This document shows positions 19,310 through 29,066 of a stretch of DNA of 64,000 bases, piece after piece. This DNA comes from Acidimicrobiales bacterium (GTDB lineage: Bacteria; Actinomycetota; Acidimicrobiia; Acidimicrobiales; Iamiaceae): NCBI GenBank assembly GCA_030448105.1, contig JAUJNP010000012.1, positions 8,961 through 72,960 of the forward strand. Direction: 5' to 3'. The position numbers and the translations under genes were made by a program. Position 1 is the first letter of the stretch, and each line of letters opens with the position of its first letter. Under the pieces are notes generated by a model. That model ran no database searches. It was not told the origin of the DNA and saw nothing but the letters and a program-made list of their open reading frames with translations.

Positions 19310-20128
19310 TTACGGGCCGGGGAAGGCTTTCTCGAAGGTGTGTGCGAAGGTCACGTCCCCGCTGAAGCGAAGGGGGGCACGTGGCGGGCGGCCGAGGAGC
19401 AGCGCCAGCAAGTCTCGGCTGGATCCCTCGATCGTCGCCTGGGCGTGGGCGCGGTCGTCATCGGTCACCCGTCGTGACTCGACGCGATCCTGGTCAACCG
19501 CGACGAGCCATCGTGGGCCGTCGGTGGCGATCAGGAGCCAGGAGCCTCGGATGGATCGATCGAACACCCGATGGTTCGTTCGTCGAGTCCCAAGCCAGGC
19601 CAGCCGGGTTGGAAGGGCGACTTCGACCAGCGTGGTGCTCCAGTCGGGCGCGTCGATACCGAGGTCGGTTGCGTGAACATCGACCTCGGTGAGGCGTGCG
19701 AGGGCAAGGCGTGCGAGCGGAAAGGTCCCGAGGTCTGGATTGTCGGCGGGTTCCATCACCTCGGTGCGCCACTGCACGTCGTCAAGTCTCGACCAGGTCG
19801 TGTCGAGCGCAGTGGCGGTGGACTGCCAGTCATCGAGGACGTCGGCCGGCCGCTCGCCTTGCGCAGGCGCCAACGTCGCAGGGCGCTGGCGCGCTCTTCC
19901 GTCGGGGTAGTACGAAGTCTGGCGGCCCGCCAGCGCGTCGAGGGTCATGCGGCGTAGAGCATGCGCTCCGTACCGGAGGTGGCAGACGACGGTGAGTCGG
20001 CTCCAGCCCGGGAGCTGACTGGGTCCGTTGAGCGACGCCTCGTCCAACTCGCGCAAGGTCGAAAGGAGACGAAGGGTGCGTTCACCGGCCACTCGAGCGA
20101 GCACGCGTCCATGAACAACGTCCTCCAC
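19310..20128 (-). CDS. Mycothiol-dependent maleylpyruvate isomerase family protein
   Basis: About 272 residues. The N-terminal MDMPI/DinB-like helical domain has the hallmark LPGWSRLTVVCHL, and a second histidine segment EVDVHATDLGI follows, the usual metal-binding pattern of mycothiol-dependent enzymes. The C-terminal half is a typical family extension. The start is uncertain: GTG 20128 gives the usual N-terminus, while in-frame codons lie upstream. Codon use is less GC-biased than its neighbours, and the adjacent gene is a decayed HNH element, so this stretch may have been acquired. The natural substrate is unknown. Confidence 0.75.
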   Translation of the reverse strand: MEDVVHGRVLARVAGERTLRLLSTLRELDEASLNGPSQLPGWSRLTVVCHLRYGAHALRRMTLDALAGRQTSYYPDGRARQRPATLAPAQGERPADVLDDWQSTATALDTTWSRLDDVQWRTEVMEPADNPDLGTFPLARLALARLTEVDVHATDLGIDAPDWSTTLVEVALPTRLAWLGTRRTNHRVFDRSIRGSWLLIATDGPRWLVAVDQDRVESRRVTDDDRAHAQATIEGSSRDLLALLLGRPPRAPLRFSGDVTFAHTFEKAFPGP

Positions 20129-20252
20129 GCGGACGATTCTGGCGTTCCGAACTCGTGAACAGCCCGCGACTTCCATGTCGATGGCCCAGCGGGGGACCTG
20201 CGTGGTCAGCCCTGGTCTCGGTGAAGAAGTTTGACTTCCTTGGACGAACTGC

Positions 20253-20281
20253 TTGCCGTCGGCCATATACTGAATTATGAT
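20253..20281 (+). promoter_or_regulatory. Strong housekeeping-type promoter of the HNH pseudogene
   Basis: TTGCCG (20253-20258) and TATGAT (20276-20281) are separated by 17 bp in an unusually AT-rich patch. The ATG at 20290 follows the -10 box by 8 bases, so the transcript would be leaderless. This is one of the clearest promoter matches in the window. Confidence 0.6.
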
Positions 20282-20289
20282 ACGTACAG

Positions 20290-21534
20290 ATGTTTGGACC
20301 GCCGAGTGACTCCGATGTGGTGGCTGATGGGTTGTCGGACGCGGTGGTGGAGTTGGCCGGGAGCCGCAACGTGCTCGACGCCCGGTTGGTGGAGTTGATC
20401 GGCCAGGTGTGGGCGTCGGGGGCGTGGGAGGGTGGGGGTTGCGGTCGATCCACCACTGGGTCACGTTGCGCTGTGGGGTGTCCCCGGCTCAGGCCCGCAC
20501 CCTGGTGGCTGCGCCCGCCGGCTGGGCGAGCTGCCCGGCGACAAGGGCGAGGTTCGCGGCCGGTGAGCTGTCGGTGGATCAGGTGGCGGTGATCACCCGG
20601 ATCGTCCCCACCCACGCCGATGCGGAGGTGGCCGAGTTGGCTGGGGTTGGCGGTTCCCCAGTTGCGGAACCTGTTGGGGGGCTACGCCTGGCCCACCCCA
20701 CCGTCTGACCCCGACCAGCCGGTCGACACCTGTCCGACCCAGGAGGAACGCTGGGTGGGGTTCGGTTACGGCGACGACGGCACCTGGTCCCTGTCGGTGC
20801 GGTTGCCCGGTGATGAGGGGGCGGTGATCGAAGCCGCCCTGGGGGCCAAGCGCGACCAGTTGTGGCAGGCCGCCGACGACAAAGCCGACCGTGAACAGAT
20901 CACCTGGGCCGATGCCCTCCTCGCCCTGGTCGACACGGGGGCCGCCCACCGGTGAGGGCCGGGCCGCCCGGGACCGTTACCAGGTGGTGTTGCACCTCGA
21001 AGCCACCCCCGATGACGCCCCCGCCCTGCGGGTCCACCAGGGTCCGCCCCTGCCGGACTCGGTGCGCCGGTTCCTGCTCTGTGACACCAGTGTCCGCACC
21101 GTGTCGGAGATCGGGGGTTGGCGGTGAACGTGGGCCGGGCCCAGCACATCGTCCCCGACCGCACCCGGACCCTGGTCGAGCACCGCGACCAGGGCTGTCC
21201 GGTACCCGGTTGTGACCAGCGCACCGTGCAGGTCCACCACATCATCCACTGGGAAGACCAGGGCACCACCGACACCCCCAACCTGGTGTGCCTTTGCCGA
21301 GGCCACCACCGCATGCACCACCAAGGACGGCTCGGCATCGAAGGCAACGCCGATGAACCCGACGGGCTGGCCTTCACCGACCGTCACCGCCGGCCCCTGG
21401 GCCGGGCCGGCCCTGCACCCCCGGATCTCAGCCCCGACTGGATCGCGCCCCCGAGCAACTGGACCCCACCGACCGGCGAACCCATCCACACCCAATGGGT
21501 CGACTTCGCCCACCCCCAAGACTGGGCCGTCTGA
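20290..21534 (+). pseudogene. DUF222 / HNH endonuclease (13E12 repeat family), degenerate
   Basis: The pieces of a single protein are spread over all forward frames. In order they are an N-terminal DUF222 segment (DAVVELAGSRNVLDARLVELIG), RSIHHWVTLRCGVSPAQART, FAAGELSVDQVAVITRIV, VPQLRNLLGGYAWP, RDRYQVVLHLE and a C-terminal HNH nuclease (CPVPGCD, VHHIIHWEDQG, NLVCLCRGHHRMHH) with zinc Cys/His residues. Joining them needs single-base corrections near 20425, 20510, 20536, 20650, 20947 and 21115, mostly in G or C runs. The family is multicopy and mobile-like in actinobacteria. Decay is the simplest reading, but read errors must be excluded. Confidence 0.82.
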
Positions 21535-21552
21535 GCAACGTCGGCGAGCAGA

Positions 21553-22149
21553 TCAGGGCGGGGCAAGCGCGACGTCGCGCACTCGGACGGTGAGCGCATC
21601 CAGGTCGACGTGGCCGGTGGTGTCGACCTCGATGACCGGCCACCCACCGTCGATGGGCCCAGCCGTTTCCGGGCCCCAGAGCTGCTCGGCACTTCGCTCG
21701 GCGTCGAAGTGGCCACGGTGGCGCCCGGCCCCTCGCTCGACATACCTCGCCCGGGCCACCTCGGCAGGGCAACGGCACCACACCTCGACCACCATGCCGG
21801 GCAGCGCCTGGAGCTCGGGCCGGGCAAGCGCCGGGCGCCAGACGCTCTCGAGCACACCCCGCCCGGCATCGACGGCGATCGCATGCATCACGGCGATGGC
21901 GGCCCGGCCGATGCGCTGGGACGCCTCGACATCAGGAACATCGAGGGCAGCCATGAGCGCCTCCTTGATCGTGTCCTTCGACAGCAACGGCAGGCCGAGC
22001 CGCTGGGCCAACCCCCGGCCGACAGTGGTCTTGCCGGACCCGGGTGAACCGGACACGATCACGTACAGCCCCTCGGCCACCGACCCGAGCCTGCCCGCAC
22101 GGCACCGCCCACGCCAGGCCGGTCCGCGGGCGCCGTCGGCGATCCTCAC
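21553..22149 (-). CDS. P-loop kinase (adenylate/shikimate-kinase-like AAA protein)
   Basis: 198 residues if the GTG at 22149 is used, which overlaps the stop of the upstream gene as GTGA. A later GTG at 22080 would put the nucleotide-binding loop nearer the N-terminus, as in most relatives. Visible motifs: VIVSGSPGSGKTTVG (Walker A), LLSKDTIKEAL, VESVWRP-like central strand and VEVWCRCP followed by ARARYVERG (lid arginines). It resembles small zeta-toxin/AAA_33-type kinases of unknown substrate. No antitoxin-like partner is present. Confidence 0.75.
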   Translation of the reverse strand: MRIADGARGPAWRGRCRAGRLGSVAEGLYVIVSGSPGSGKTTVGRGLAQRLGLPLLSKDTIKEALMAALDVPDVEASQRIGRAAIAVMHAIAVDAGRGVLESVWRPALARPELQALPGMVVEVWCRCPAEVARARYVERGAGRHRGHFDAERSAEQLWGPETAGPIDGGWPVIEVDTTGHVDLDALTVRVRDVALAPP

Positions 22150-24837
22150 GCCAGGCGGCGGACCCGGGGGTCGGGGACGTGGTCCCACGGCACCAGGTGC
22201 ACGTCCACGTCGGTGACGTGCGCGCCGGTGGCTGCCACCAGCACCGGGTCGGCGCCCAGGTGCGCCACCTCCGGCAGCTCCTCGGCCAACGCCGACAGTC
22301 GGAGGAGCAGCTCGGCCAGCTCGTCCCCGCCGCTCCCGTCGACCCCCGGGACGGTCGCGACCAACCGGGTCGCGTCCATCTCGGTTAGGGGCACGATCCG
22401 CAGAGCCGCCTCGCCGCCACCGGCCGGCCCGAGGGTGAGGATCGACCCCAGCGCGGGGTGCTGGTGGAGCTCGATGGCCACGTCGACCGCGCCGCCGGCA
22501 CCGAGGGGCGCCATGCGCTGCACCAGGGCCGGCACCATGGCCGGGCCGTGCACCGCGCCCATCCGCTCGTAGGCGGAGCGGAGCTCGTCGTCGCCGTGCA
22601 CGTCCACCGCCACGCCCCCTGCCTCGGTCTTCGACGGTCGGTCGAGGCCCGTGGCCTTGAGGGCCACCGGGTAGCCCAGGGTGGTGGCGACCGCCACCGC
22701 CTCGTCCACCGATCGCGCCAGCTGCTGGGGCACCGCGTCGATGCTGAAGGCGGCGAGCAGGTCGACCGCGTCGGCGGGAGCCAGGTGCACCCCCGCGGCG
22801 TCGGCGCCGGCCAGGCGGGTGTCCACCACGGCCCGGGCCCGGTCGAGATCGACCCCGTCGAGATCCGGCACCTCACCGGGCCGCTCGGTCCTCCACACGG
22901 CATACCGGGCGACATGGCCCAGGGCGAAGGCGGCCGCCTCGGGGAAGGTGAACACCGGCACCGACCCGGCGTCGTGGTGGAACATCCCGGCGTCCTGGGC
23001 GCCGAGGAACGACGCCAGCACCGGCGTGCGGCCGTCCTCCCCGGCCACCGTGGCCAGCGCGCCGGCCACCGCCTCGGTGCGCTCGCCGAGTGGCGGGGCG
23101 TGCACGACGAGCAGGGCGTCGACCGCGGGGTGGTGGACGAGGATGCGAGCGGCCGCCGCGTACTCGTCGGGGCCCGCCTCCGAGGTCAGCTCCAGCGGGT
23201 TGTCGATGCGCGCCCCCGGGCGCAGCACCTCGCCCATTGCCACCCGCGTGGCCTCGTCGAGCACGGCCAGCTCGAGGCCGGCCGCCACGCAGGCATCCGC
23301 GTCAGCACCGCCGGCCCCCAGAAGTTGGACAGGACCGCCACCCGGCGACCGGCCGGCAGTGGCTGGTGGGCCAGCACCCGGCTGACGTCGAAGAGCTGCT
23401 CGAGGGTGTCGACGCGGATCACGCCGGTCTGGCTCAACATGGCGTCGAAGGTGGCGTGCGCCGGCCACCCCGCGGGGGCGTGCTCGGAGGGGTCGGCGCC
23501 GGCCAGGGGCACGCGGCCGGCCTTGACCGCCACGATGGGCTTGGCCTGTGACAGCCGGCGGGCGATGCGCCCGAAGTTGCGGGGGTTGCCGAAGGACTCC
23601 AGGTAGAGCAACACCAGGTCAGTGGCCGGGTCCTGCTCCCAGTACTGGAGGAGGTCGTTGCCGCTCACGTCGGCCTTGTTGCCGGTGGCCACGAACGTCG
23701 ACACCCCGAGCCCCCGCCGGCGGAGCTGGTCGAGGATGGCGGCGCCGATGGTGCCCGACTGGGACGACACGCCGATGCGCCCCGGCAGCGGCGCCACCTC
23801 GGCGAAGGTGGCGCGCATGCTCACCCCCGGCGCGGTGTTGACCACCCCCATCGAGCTCGGGCCCACCACGCGCATCCCGAGACCAAGGGCCCGCTCCACC
23901 ACCCGGCGCTCGACCGCGGCTCCCTCGGGACCGGTCTCGGCGAAGCCGGCGGAACCACCACCAGGCCCTGCACCCGTTTGCGCCCGCACTCGTCCACCAC
24001 CGACAGCACCTGCTCGGCCGGCACCACCACCACCGCCAGGTCGACCTCGTCGGGCACGTCGAGCAGGGTCGGGAAGGCGCGCACGCCCGCCACCGAGCCG
24101 GCCTCGAGGTTCACCGGGTAAACGGGGCCCTCGAAGCCACCCTCGAGGAGCCGCCGGAGCACGGCGTGGCCGAGCGAGCGGGGCCGCCTCGACGCCCCCA
24201 CCACGGCGATGCTCCGGGGAGCCAGGATGCGGGCCACCGAGCGGGCCTCGGCCGTCTTGGCCCGCTCCTCCATGAGGGCGAGGGCCTCTTCGGTGGGCTC
24301 GATGGCCAGCTCCACCTCAACCATGCCGTCGCTGAAGCGGCTGGTGGTGGCGAAACCGGCCTGCTTGAACACCGACAGCATCCGCCGGTTCTGCGGGAGC
24401 ACCTGGGCGGTGAAGCTCGAGATGCCGGCCTCGCGCGCCGCCGCCGCCAGATACTCGAGCAGGACGGTGGCCAGGCCCCGGCCGGCGTGGGAGTCGTCGG
24501 TGAAGAACGCCACCTCGGCGTCGCTCCGGGCCGGGTGGCGGGCGTAGCGGGCCACCCCGATCACCTCGTCGCCGAGCAGGCCGAGGAAGGCCATGCGGTT
24601 CACGTGGTCGACGGTGGTCAGCCGCTCGAGGTCGCGGGTCGACAGGCGGGGACGAGGGCTGAAGTACCGGAAGTAGATGCTCTCGGGCGACTGGCGCTCG
24701 TGGAACCGGGTGAGGCGCTCGGCGTCGGCCGGCTCGATCGGGCGCACGTGCATGGTCCCCCCATCGGCCAGCACGACGTCGCCCTGCCAGCGGTCGGAGT
24801 CGGCGACGTGCGGTGCGCCATCGGGCCGGCCTGACAC
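22146..24837 (-). pseudogene. GNAT acetyltransferase fused to ADP-forming acyl-CoA synthetase, two frameshifts
   Basis: The protein spans about 895 residues. The first 190 form a GNAT domain (HVRPIEPADAERLTRF, GRGLATVLLEYL). Next come the CoA-binding domain (RSIAVVGASRRPRSLGHAV), the ligase domains (GVSSQSGTIGAAILDQL, FVATGNKADVSGNDLL) and a C-terminal ATP-grasp part (LGYPVALKATGLDRPSKTEAGGV). The reading frame changes near 23945 (inside VQGLVVV-SAGFAETG) and near 23310 (after VLSNF). Each is explained by one lost base. This layout matches actinobacterial Pat-type protein lysine acetyltransferases that modify acyl-CoA synthetases. Whether the enzyme is active depends on whether the shifts are real. 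Confidence 0.85.
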
Positions 24838-24864
24838 TGAGCCGAGGGTACCGGCGTGGCCTGA

Positions 24865-25590
24865 TCAGGGGAGGAGGGCGAGGTCCTCGCGGGTGATGAC
24901 CCCGGTGGTGAGGGCGAAGGTGGCCAGGGCCTCGAGGGCGTTCTCGCCCACCAGCCCGGGAACGCCGGCGTTGGACAGGCGGGTGCGGAGGTACTCGATG
25001 CGCTTCACCAGGGTCGTGCGGGGCCAGCCGAGCTGGGCGGCGGCGTCGGCGTAGCTGCGGGGGTGGGGATCATGACGGGGGAACGCCTCGAGGTAGCCGC
25101 GGAAGAGGGCCACGAGAGCCAGGCGGTCGGCGTCGTTGATCACCACCCCTTCGCCCACCGAGGTGGGCTGACCGCCCGGCGGCGTGGCCCCTGGGCTGGT
25201 CACCGTCGGGGTGCCCACCACCACCTGGAGGGCGTGACGACGGGTGGATCCCTCGACGACGACCGACAGCGGGCCGTCGACCGTCACCCGCCGGCCGGGG
25301 GGGAGCACCGACCGGATGCCGAGGTCGTCGATCACGTCGAGGGGGCGGCTGCTGCTGCGGTTCACCACCCACCACGTCCCCGCCTCGCAGCTCACCGAGC
25401 CGGCCAGCCGGGAGATGCCGAGGTCGGTCGGGTCCAGGCAGGCGGTGCACGTCTCGGCCCGGCCGAAGGTGAGCTCCTCGCTCGGGTCGACCTGGAGCTC
25501 CCGATCGCCGACGGTGACGGTGGCAGGCTCGGCCGGCACGAGATGGGAGCCCGGGTCCATCGGAGGGGGGGCGGGCGGCTCAGCCGGCAC
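24865..25590 (-). CDS. FHA-like domain protein with C-terminal helix-turn-helix
   Basis: 241 residues. After a Pro-rich start, residues 25-125 resemble a divergent FHA/beta-sandwich domain (VTVGDRELQVDPSEELTFGRAETC, GISRLAGSV, WWVVNRSSSRPLDV). Residues 160-235 are helical and look like a DNA-binding module (YADAAAQLGWPRTTLVKRIEYLRTRLSNAG). The GTG at 25590 follows AGGAG. Such proteins are found in actinobacteria without a known role; a phospho-responsive regulator is plausible. It ends 27 bp from the GNAT-synthetase start. Confidence 0.72.
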   Translation of the reverse strand: MPAEPPAPPPMDPGSHLVPAEPATVTVGDRELQVDPSEELTFGRAETCTACLDPTDLGISRLAGSVSCEAGTWWVVNRSSSRPLDVIDDLGIRSVLPPGRRVTVDGPLSVVVEGSTRRHALQVVVGTPTVTSPGATPPGGQPTSVGEGVVINDADRLALVALFRGYLEAFPRHDPHPRSYADAAAQLGWPRTTLVKRIEYLRTRLSNAGVPGLVGENALEALATFALTTGVITREDLALLP

Positions 25591-25647
25591 CCGCCTCTCC
25601 TACCACGCGGTGGCGGGCGGCGACGGGCGCTCGGCTAGAACTCCCCG

Positions 25648-27129
25648 GTGCCGCGCCGACCTCGACTGCACGTCCCGCCCCTCGACTTCGACGCCGTGCG
25701 CGCCGAGTTGGACATCCCCGAGGAGTTCCCGGCGGCGGTCGAGGACGCAGCTGCTGCCGCCGCTTCGGCGCCGCCCCGCCTCGGTCCCCGCACGGACGCC
25801 ACCGGGGTGGAGCTGGTGACCGTGGACCCGCCTGGCAGCCTCGACCTCGACCAGGCCTTCCACGTTGCCGCCGGGAGCGGTGGGGGCTACCGGGTGCACT
25901 ACGCCATCGCCGACGTGGCCGCCTTCGTGACCGCCGGCGACCCCGTCGACGCCGAGGCGCGCCGCCGCGGCGAAACCCTCTACGCCCCCGATCGGCGCGT
26001 CCCGCTGCACCCGCCCGTCCTCGGGGAGGGGGCGGCCAGCGTGCTGCCCGGCGAGGACCGGCCCGCCCTGTTGTGGCGCATCGACATCGACGCCGAGGGT
26101 CGGCAGGTGGGAGTCGACCTGCGCCGGGCCACGGTCCGGTCGCGGGCTCGGCTCGACTACGCCGGCCTGCAGCAGGCGCTCGACGCCGGCTCGGCGCCCG
26201 AGGCGGCCCGCCTGCTCCCGGAGGTGGGCGCCCTCCGGATGGCCCTCGCCGCCGAGCGGGGCGCGCTCGACCTCGGCCTGCCCGACCAGGAGGTCGTGCC
26301 TCGGGGCGACGGCGGATGGACCCTCGAGCTCCGGGCCCCGCTTCCCGTGGAGGGTTGGAACGCCCAGATGTCACTGCTCACCGGCATGGCCGCCGCCGAG
26401 CTCATGGTCGGCGCCGGCGTGGGGCTCCTGCGCACCCTGCCCGCCGCGCCGCCCGAGGCGGTGGACCGGCTGCGGGCGGCGGCGGCCGCTCTGGGCGTGG
26501 CGTGGCCCAGGGGCGCGGGGCCGGCGGAGGTGGTGCGCACGGTCCGGCCCGGCCTGCCGACCGGGGCCGCCTTCCTCGAATCGGCCGCCGAGCTGCTCCG
26601 GGGCGCCGGCTACACCGCCCTCGGGGGGCCGGCGACCACCCCGGCCGACCTCGGCTCTGCTACCCCGGCCGACGTCGACTCTGCTACCCCGGCCGATCTC
26701 GGCCATGCCGGTGTGGGGGCGCGGTACGCCCACGTCACCGCGCCCATCCGGCGACTCTGCGACCGCTTCGCCTCCGAGGTCTGCGTGGCCGTCGCCGCCG
26801 GCGCCGAGGTGCCCGGCTGGGCGCGTGACGCCCTGCCGGAGCTGCCCGCCCTCATGGCCGCCAGTGGGCAGCGGGCGGCGCGCCTCGAGCGAGCGGTGAT
26901 CGACCTCACCGAGGCCTGGCTGCTCGCCCACCGGGTGGGCGAGCGCTTCCCGGCGGCGGTGGTGGAGGTGGACGACCGGGGCGCCACGGTGGTCCTCGAC
27001 GACCCCCCCGTGCGGGCCCGGTGCTCGGGGCGTGGCCTCCAGCCCGGGGCTCGGGTCGTGGTGCGCCTGGTGGAGGCGGACCCCGCCACCCGCGCCGTGC
27101 GCTTCGAGCCGGCCGGAGCGGCGCGGTAG
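25648..27129 (+). CDS. RNB-domain 3'-5' exoribonuclease (RNase II family)
   Basis: 493 residues. Hydrolyses RNA from the 3' end. The catalytic Asp cluster is in TVDPPGSLDLDQAFHV, and the RNB core continues through YAIADVAAFV and ARYAHVTAPIRRLCDRF near the C-terminus. It lacks obvious cold-shock domains at the N-terminus, as in short actinobacterial RNB proteins. Just before the HAG motif it has three tandem 8-residue repeats (TPADLGSA, TPADVDSA, TPADLGHA). TAGAAC six bases before the GTG suggests leaderless expression. Confidence 0.92.
   Translation: MPRRPRLHVPPLDFDAVRAELDIPEEFPAAVEDAAAAAASAPPRLGPRTDATGVELVTVDPPGSLDLDQAFHVAAGSGGGYRVHYAIADVAAFVTAGDPVDAEARRRGETLYAPDRRVPLHPPVLGEGAASVLPGEDRPALLWRIDIDAEGRQVGVDLRRATVRSRARLDYAGLQQALDAGSAPEAARLLPEVGALRMALAAERGALDLGLPDQEVVPRGDGGWTLELRAPLPVEGWNAQMSLLTGMAAAELMVGAGVGLLRTLPAAPPEAVDRLRAAAAALGVAWPRGAGPAEVVRTVRPGLPTGAAFLESAAELLRGAGYTALGGPATTPADLGSATPADVDSATPADLGHAGVGARYAHVTAPIRRLCDRFASEVCVAVAAGAEVPGWARDALPELPALMAASGQRAARLERAVIDLTEAWLLAHRVGERFPAAVVEVDDRGATVVLDDPPVRARCSGRGLQPGARVVVRLVEADPATRAVRFEPAGAAR
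26638..26709 (+). repeat. In-frame 24-bp tandem repeat, three copies, inside the RNB gene
   Basis: Three consecutive 24-bp units starting ACCCCGGCCGA encode TPADLGSA, TPADVDSA and TPADLGHA. Units one and two differ at only two bases. The multiple-of-three length keeps the frame, so slippage could vary loop length without inactivating the enzyme. Confidence 0.9.
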
Positions 27130-27201
27130 CGGGGGAACCGGGGGCCCCTCCCCCGCCTCGTGGCCCGGAGCGGTCAGGGCCGGTCGGTAGCCTCGGCGAT
27201 C

Positions 27202-28023
27202 GTGTCGCAACTGCTCGTGGTGGTCGCCGGCCTCTTGCTGGGGTTCGGCGGCGCCCGGGTCCTGCGCCGTCCGGCCAGCACGGCGGGAGCGGCGTCGGTG
27301 GCGCGGTCGGTGGGCGGGGTGGTGGGCTCCCGGCGGGGCCTCGACCTTCCTCACCTGCAGCGCAGCGTCCTCTCGGAGATGATGCGCCACGTGGTGGGCC
27401 GGGGCGGCGCACCGACCGTCCCCGCCGCCTACCGGGTCCGGCTGCACCCCGCCGACCACGCCACCGTGGCCGCCGCCCCCGGCTTCTTCACCCAGGGCCT
27501 CGAGCAGGCCATGGCCGCCGCCGGTCACGACCACGGCTGGACGGTGCCCGACCGCTTCCGCATCCAGCTCGACATCGACCCGTCGCGCCGCCCCGGCGCC
27601 CCCGGCGTCGAGGTCCTCGACGGGCCGGCAGCGGCAGGGTCCGCCGCACCGCCCGGCGACCGCGTGGCGCGGCCGACGGCGCCAGTGCGGTCGACGGCGC
27701 CGGCGGCGCCGGCCCGCCCGGCGGCCGCCCGGGTCGAGCGCAGCGACCGGCCTGGTGAGACCGTCGCCCTCACCGGCGACGTGGTCACCATCGGGCGGGG
27801 GCCCGACCGCACCATCCGCATCGACGACAGCCGCGCCAGCCGCCAGCACGCCTCGTTGCGAAGCCAGGGCGGGGTGTGGACCGTCACCGACGACGGGTCG
27901 AGCAACGGCACCCGGGTGAACGGTGTCGAGCTGACTGCCGGCCGACCGCAGGTGCTGGCCGACGGCGACCGCATCGGCGTGGGGCCGGTCACCCTCGTGT
28001 TCCGCACCGGCCCGTCGCGGTGA
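27202..28023 (+). CDS. Membrane-anchored DUF3662/FHA-domain protein
   Basis: 273 residues. An N-terminal hydrophobic segment (VVVAGLLLGFGGARVL) probably anchors it. A DUF3662-like region follows (HLQRSVLSEMMRHVVG, YRVRLHPADHATV, FRIQLDID), then a Pro/Ala linker and a C-terminal FHA domain with TIGRGPDRTIRI, SRASRQHAS and SSNGTRVNG, which binds phosphothreonine. It resembles FhaA of the mycobacterial cell-wall control system. The GTG at 27202 follows TAGCCT by 8 bases. The next gene (LCP) overlaps its stop as GTGA, which ties it to envelope assembly. Confidence 0.85.
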   Translation: MSQLLVVVAGLLLGFGGARVLRRPASTAGAASVARSVGGVVGSRRGLDLPHLQRSVLSEMMRHVVGRGGAPTVPAAYRVRLHPADHATVAAAPGFFTQGLEQAMAAAGHDHGWTVPDRFRIQLDIDPSRRPGAPGVEVLDGPAAAGSAAPPGDRVARPTAPVRSTAPAAPARPAAARVERSDRPGETVALTGDVVTIGRGPDRTIRIDDSRASRQHASLRSQGGVWTVTDDGSSNGTRVNGVELTAGRPQVLADGDRIGVGPVTLVFRTGPSR

Positions 28024-29063
28024 TCCGCCTCCTCCTGCTCTTCTTTGCCGGCCTCCTCGCCGGGGTGCTGGCCGAACAGGTCTGGCACCGGGCCCGTGAC
28101 CCCCGCCCGGCGGGCTCGGGCGCGCCAGCCGGCGCTGCCCTCCCTGGGCTTCGGCATCCTCCTCGCCGCCGCCGGCGGTGGGTGCTGGCCGGGCTGGCCG
28201 GCGTGGCCGTGGTCCTCGTCGTGGCCGCGGCCGGCGGCTACCTCTACGCCGACGGGCAGTTCGACAAGATCGAGAAGGTGGCGGTCGGCGACCAGCTGGC
28301 CGGGAGCGCCGACGGCACCAACTACCTGCTCGTCGGCACCGACAACCGGCCCGGCGTGGAGGGCAACCGCTCCGACACCATGCTCGTGCTGCGCACCGCC
28401 GGCGGCACCAGCACGATGATGTCGATCCCCCGTGACCTGCTCGTGACCATCCCGGGACGCTCCGGCGAGCATCGGATCAACGCCGCCTACAACGACGGCC
28501 CGGCGGTGCTGGTGCGCACGGTGCAGGAGTCGTTGGGCATCCCGATCGACCGCTACGTCGAGATCAACTTCACCAGCTTCGGTGGTCTCGTCGACGCCAT
28601 CGGCGGCGTCACCATCGACTTCCCCCACCCGGCGTCGGACCCGAAGTCGGGCCTGAACGTGACCCAGACCGGGCCGGTGGAGCTCGACGGCGAGCAGGCC
28701 TTGGCCTACGTGCGGTCCCGCACCTACACCGAGACGATCGACGGCCGAACCCAGGTCGACGCCACGTCCGACCTGGGGCGGGTGCAGCGCCAGCAGGCCT
28801 TCATGCGGGCCGTGCTGTCGGAGGCGGGCGCTTCCCGCAACCCCCTCACCATGGCTCGGATCGGGCGATCCCTGACCAAGGGCCTCAAGGTCGACGACCA
28901 CATGACCCTGCGCGACGCGGCCGTCTTCGCGTGGAACATGGGCCGGCTCGACCCCGAGTCGGTGGTGCTGCCCACCACCCCCGCCCGCACCTCGGGCGGG
29001 GCCGCGGTGCTGACCCTCCGACAGGCCGAAGCCGAACCGGTGCTGGCTCGCTTCCGAGGGTGA
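28020..29063 (+). CDS. LytR-CpsA-Psr (LCP) family glycopolymer transferase
   Basis: 347 residues. LCP enzymes attach teichoic-acid-like polymers or arabinogalactan to peptidoglycan outside the membrane. Two hydrophobic stretches lie at the N-terminus (residues 1-18 and about 55-75), then the LCP core: NYLLVGTDNRPG, RSDTMLVLRT, SIPRDLLV, INAAYNDG, GGLVDAIGGV and ALAYVRSRT, containing the conserved Asp and Arg residues that bind the polyprenyl pyrophosphate. The GTG overlaps the FHA gene stop, so the pair is translationally coupled. Confidence 0.92.
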   Translation: MIRLLLLFFAGLLAGVLAEQVWHRARDPRPAGSGAPAGAALPGLRHPPRRRRRWVLAGLAGVAVVLVVAAAGGYLYADGQFDKIEKVAVGDQLAGSADGTNYLLVGTDNRPGVEGNRSDTMLVLRTAGGTSTMMSIPRDLLVTIPGRSGEHRINAAYNDGPAVLVRTVQESLGIPIDRYVEINFTSFGGLVDAIGGVTIDFPHPASDPKSGLNVTQTGPVELDGEQALAYVRSRTYTETIDGRTQVDATSDLGRVQRQQAFMRAVLSEAGASRNPLTMARIGRSLTKGLKVDDHMTLRDAAVFAWNMGRLDPESVVLPTTPARTSGGAAVLTLRQAEAEPVLARFRG

Positions 29064-29066
29064 CGG

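Noticed and set aside
20290-21534. The HNH gene as a group II intron or homing endonuclease
   Set aside because: The DUF222 N-terminal region and CPVPGCD/HH zinc pattern belong to the 13E12 repeat family; no intron ends or reverse transcriptase are present.
21553-22149. Zeta-type toxin of a toxin-antitoxin pair
   Set aside because: Only the P-loop kinase fold is supported and no small antitoxin gene is adjacent.
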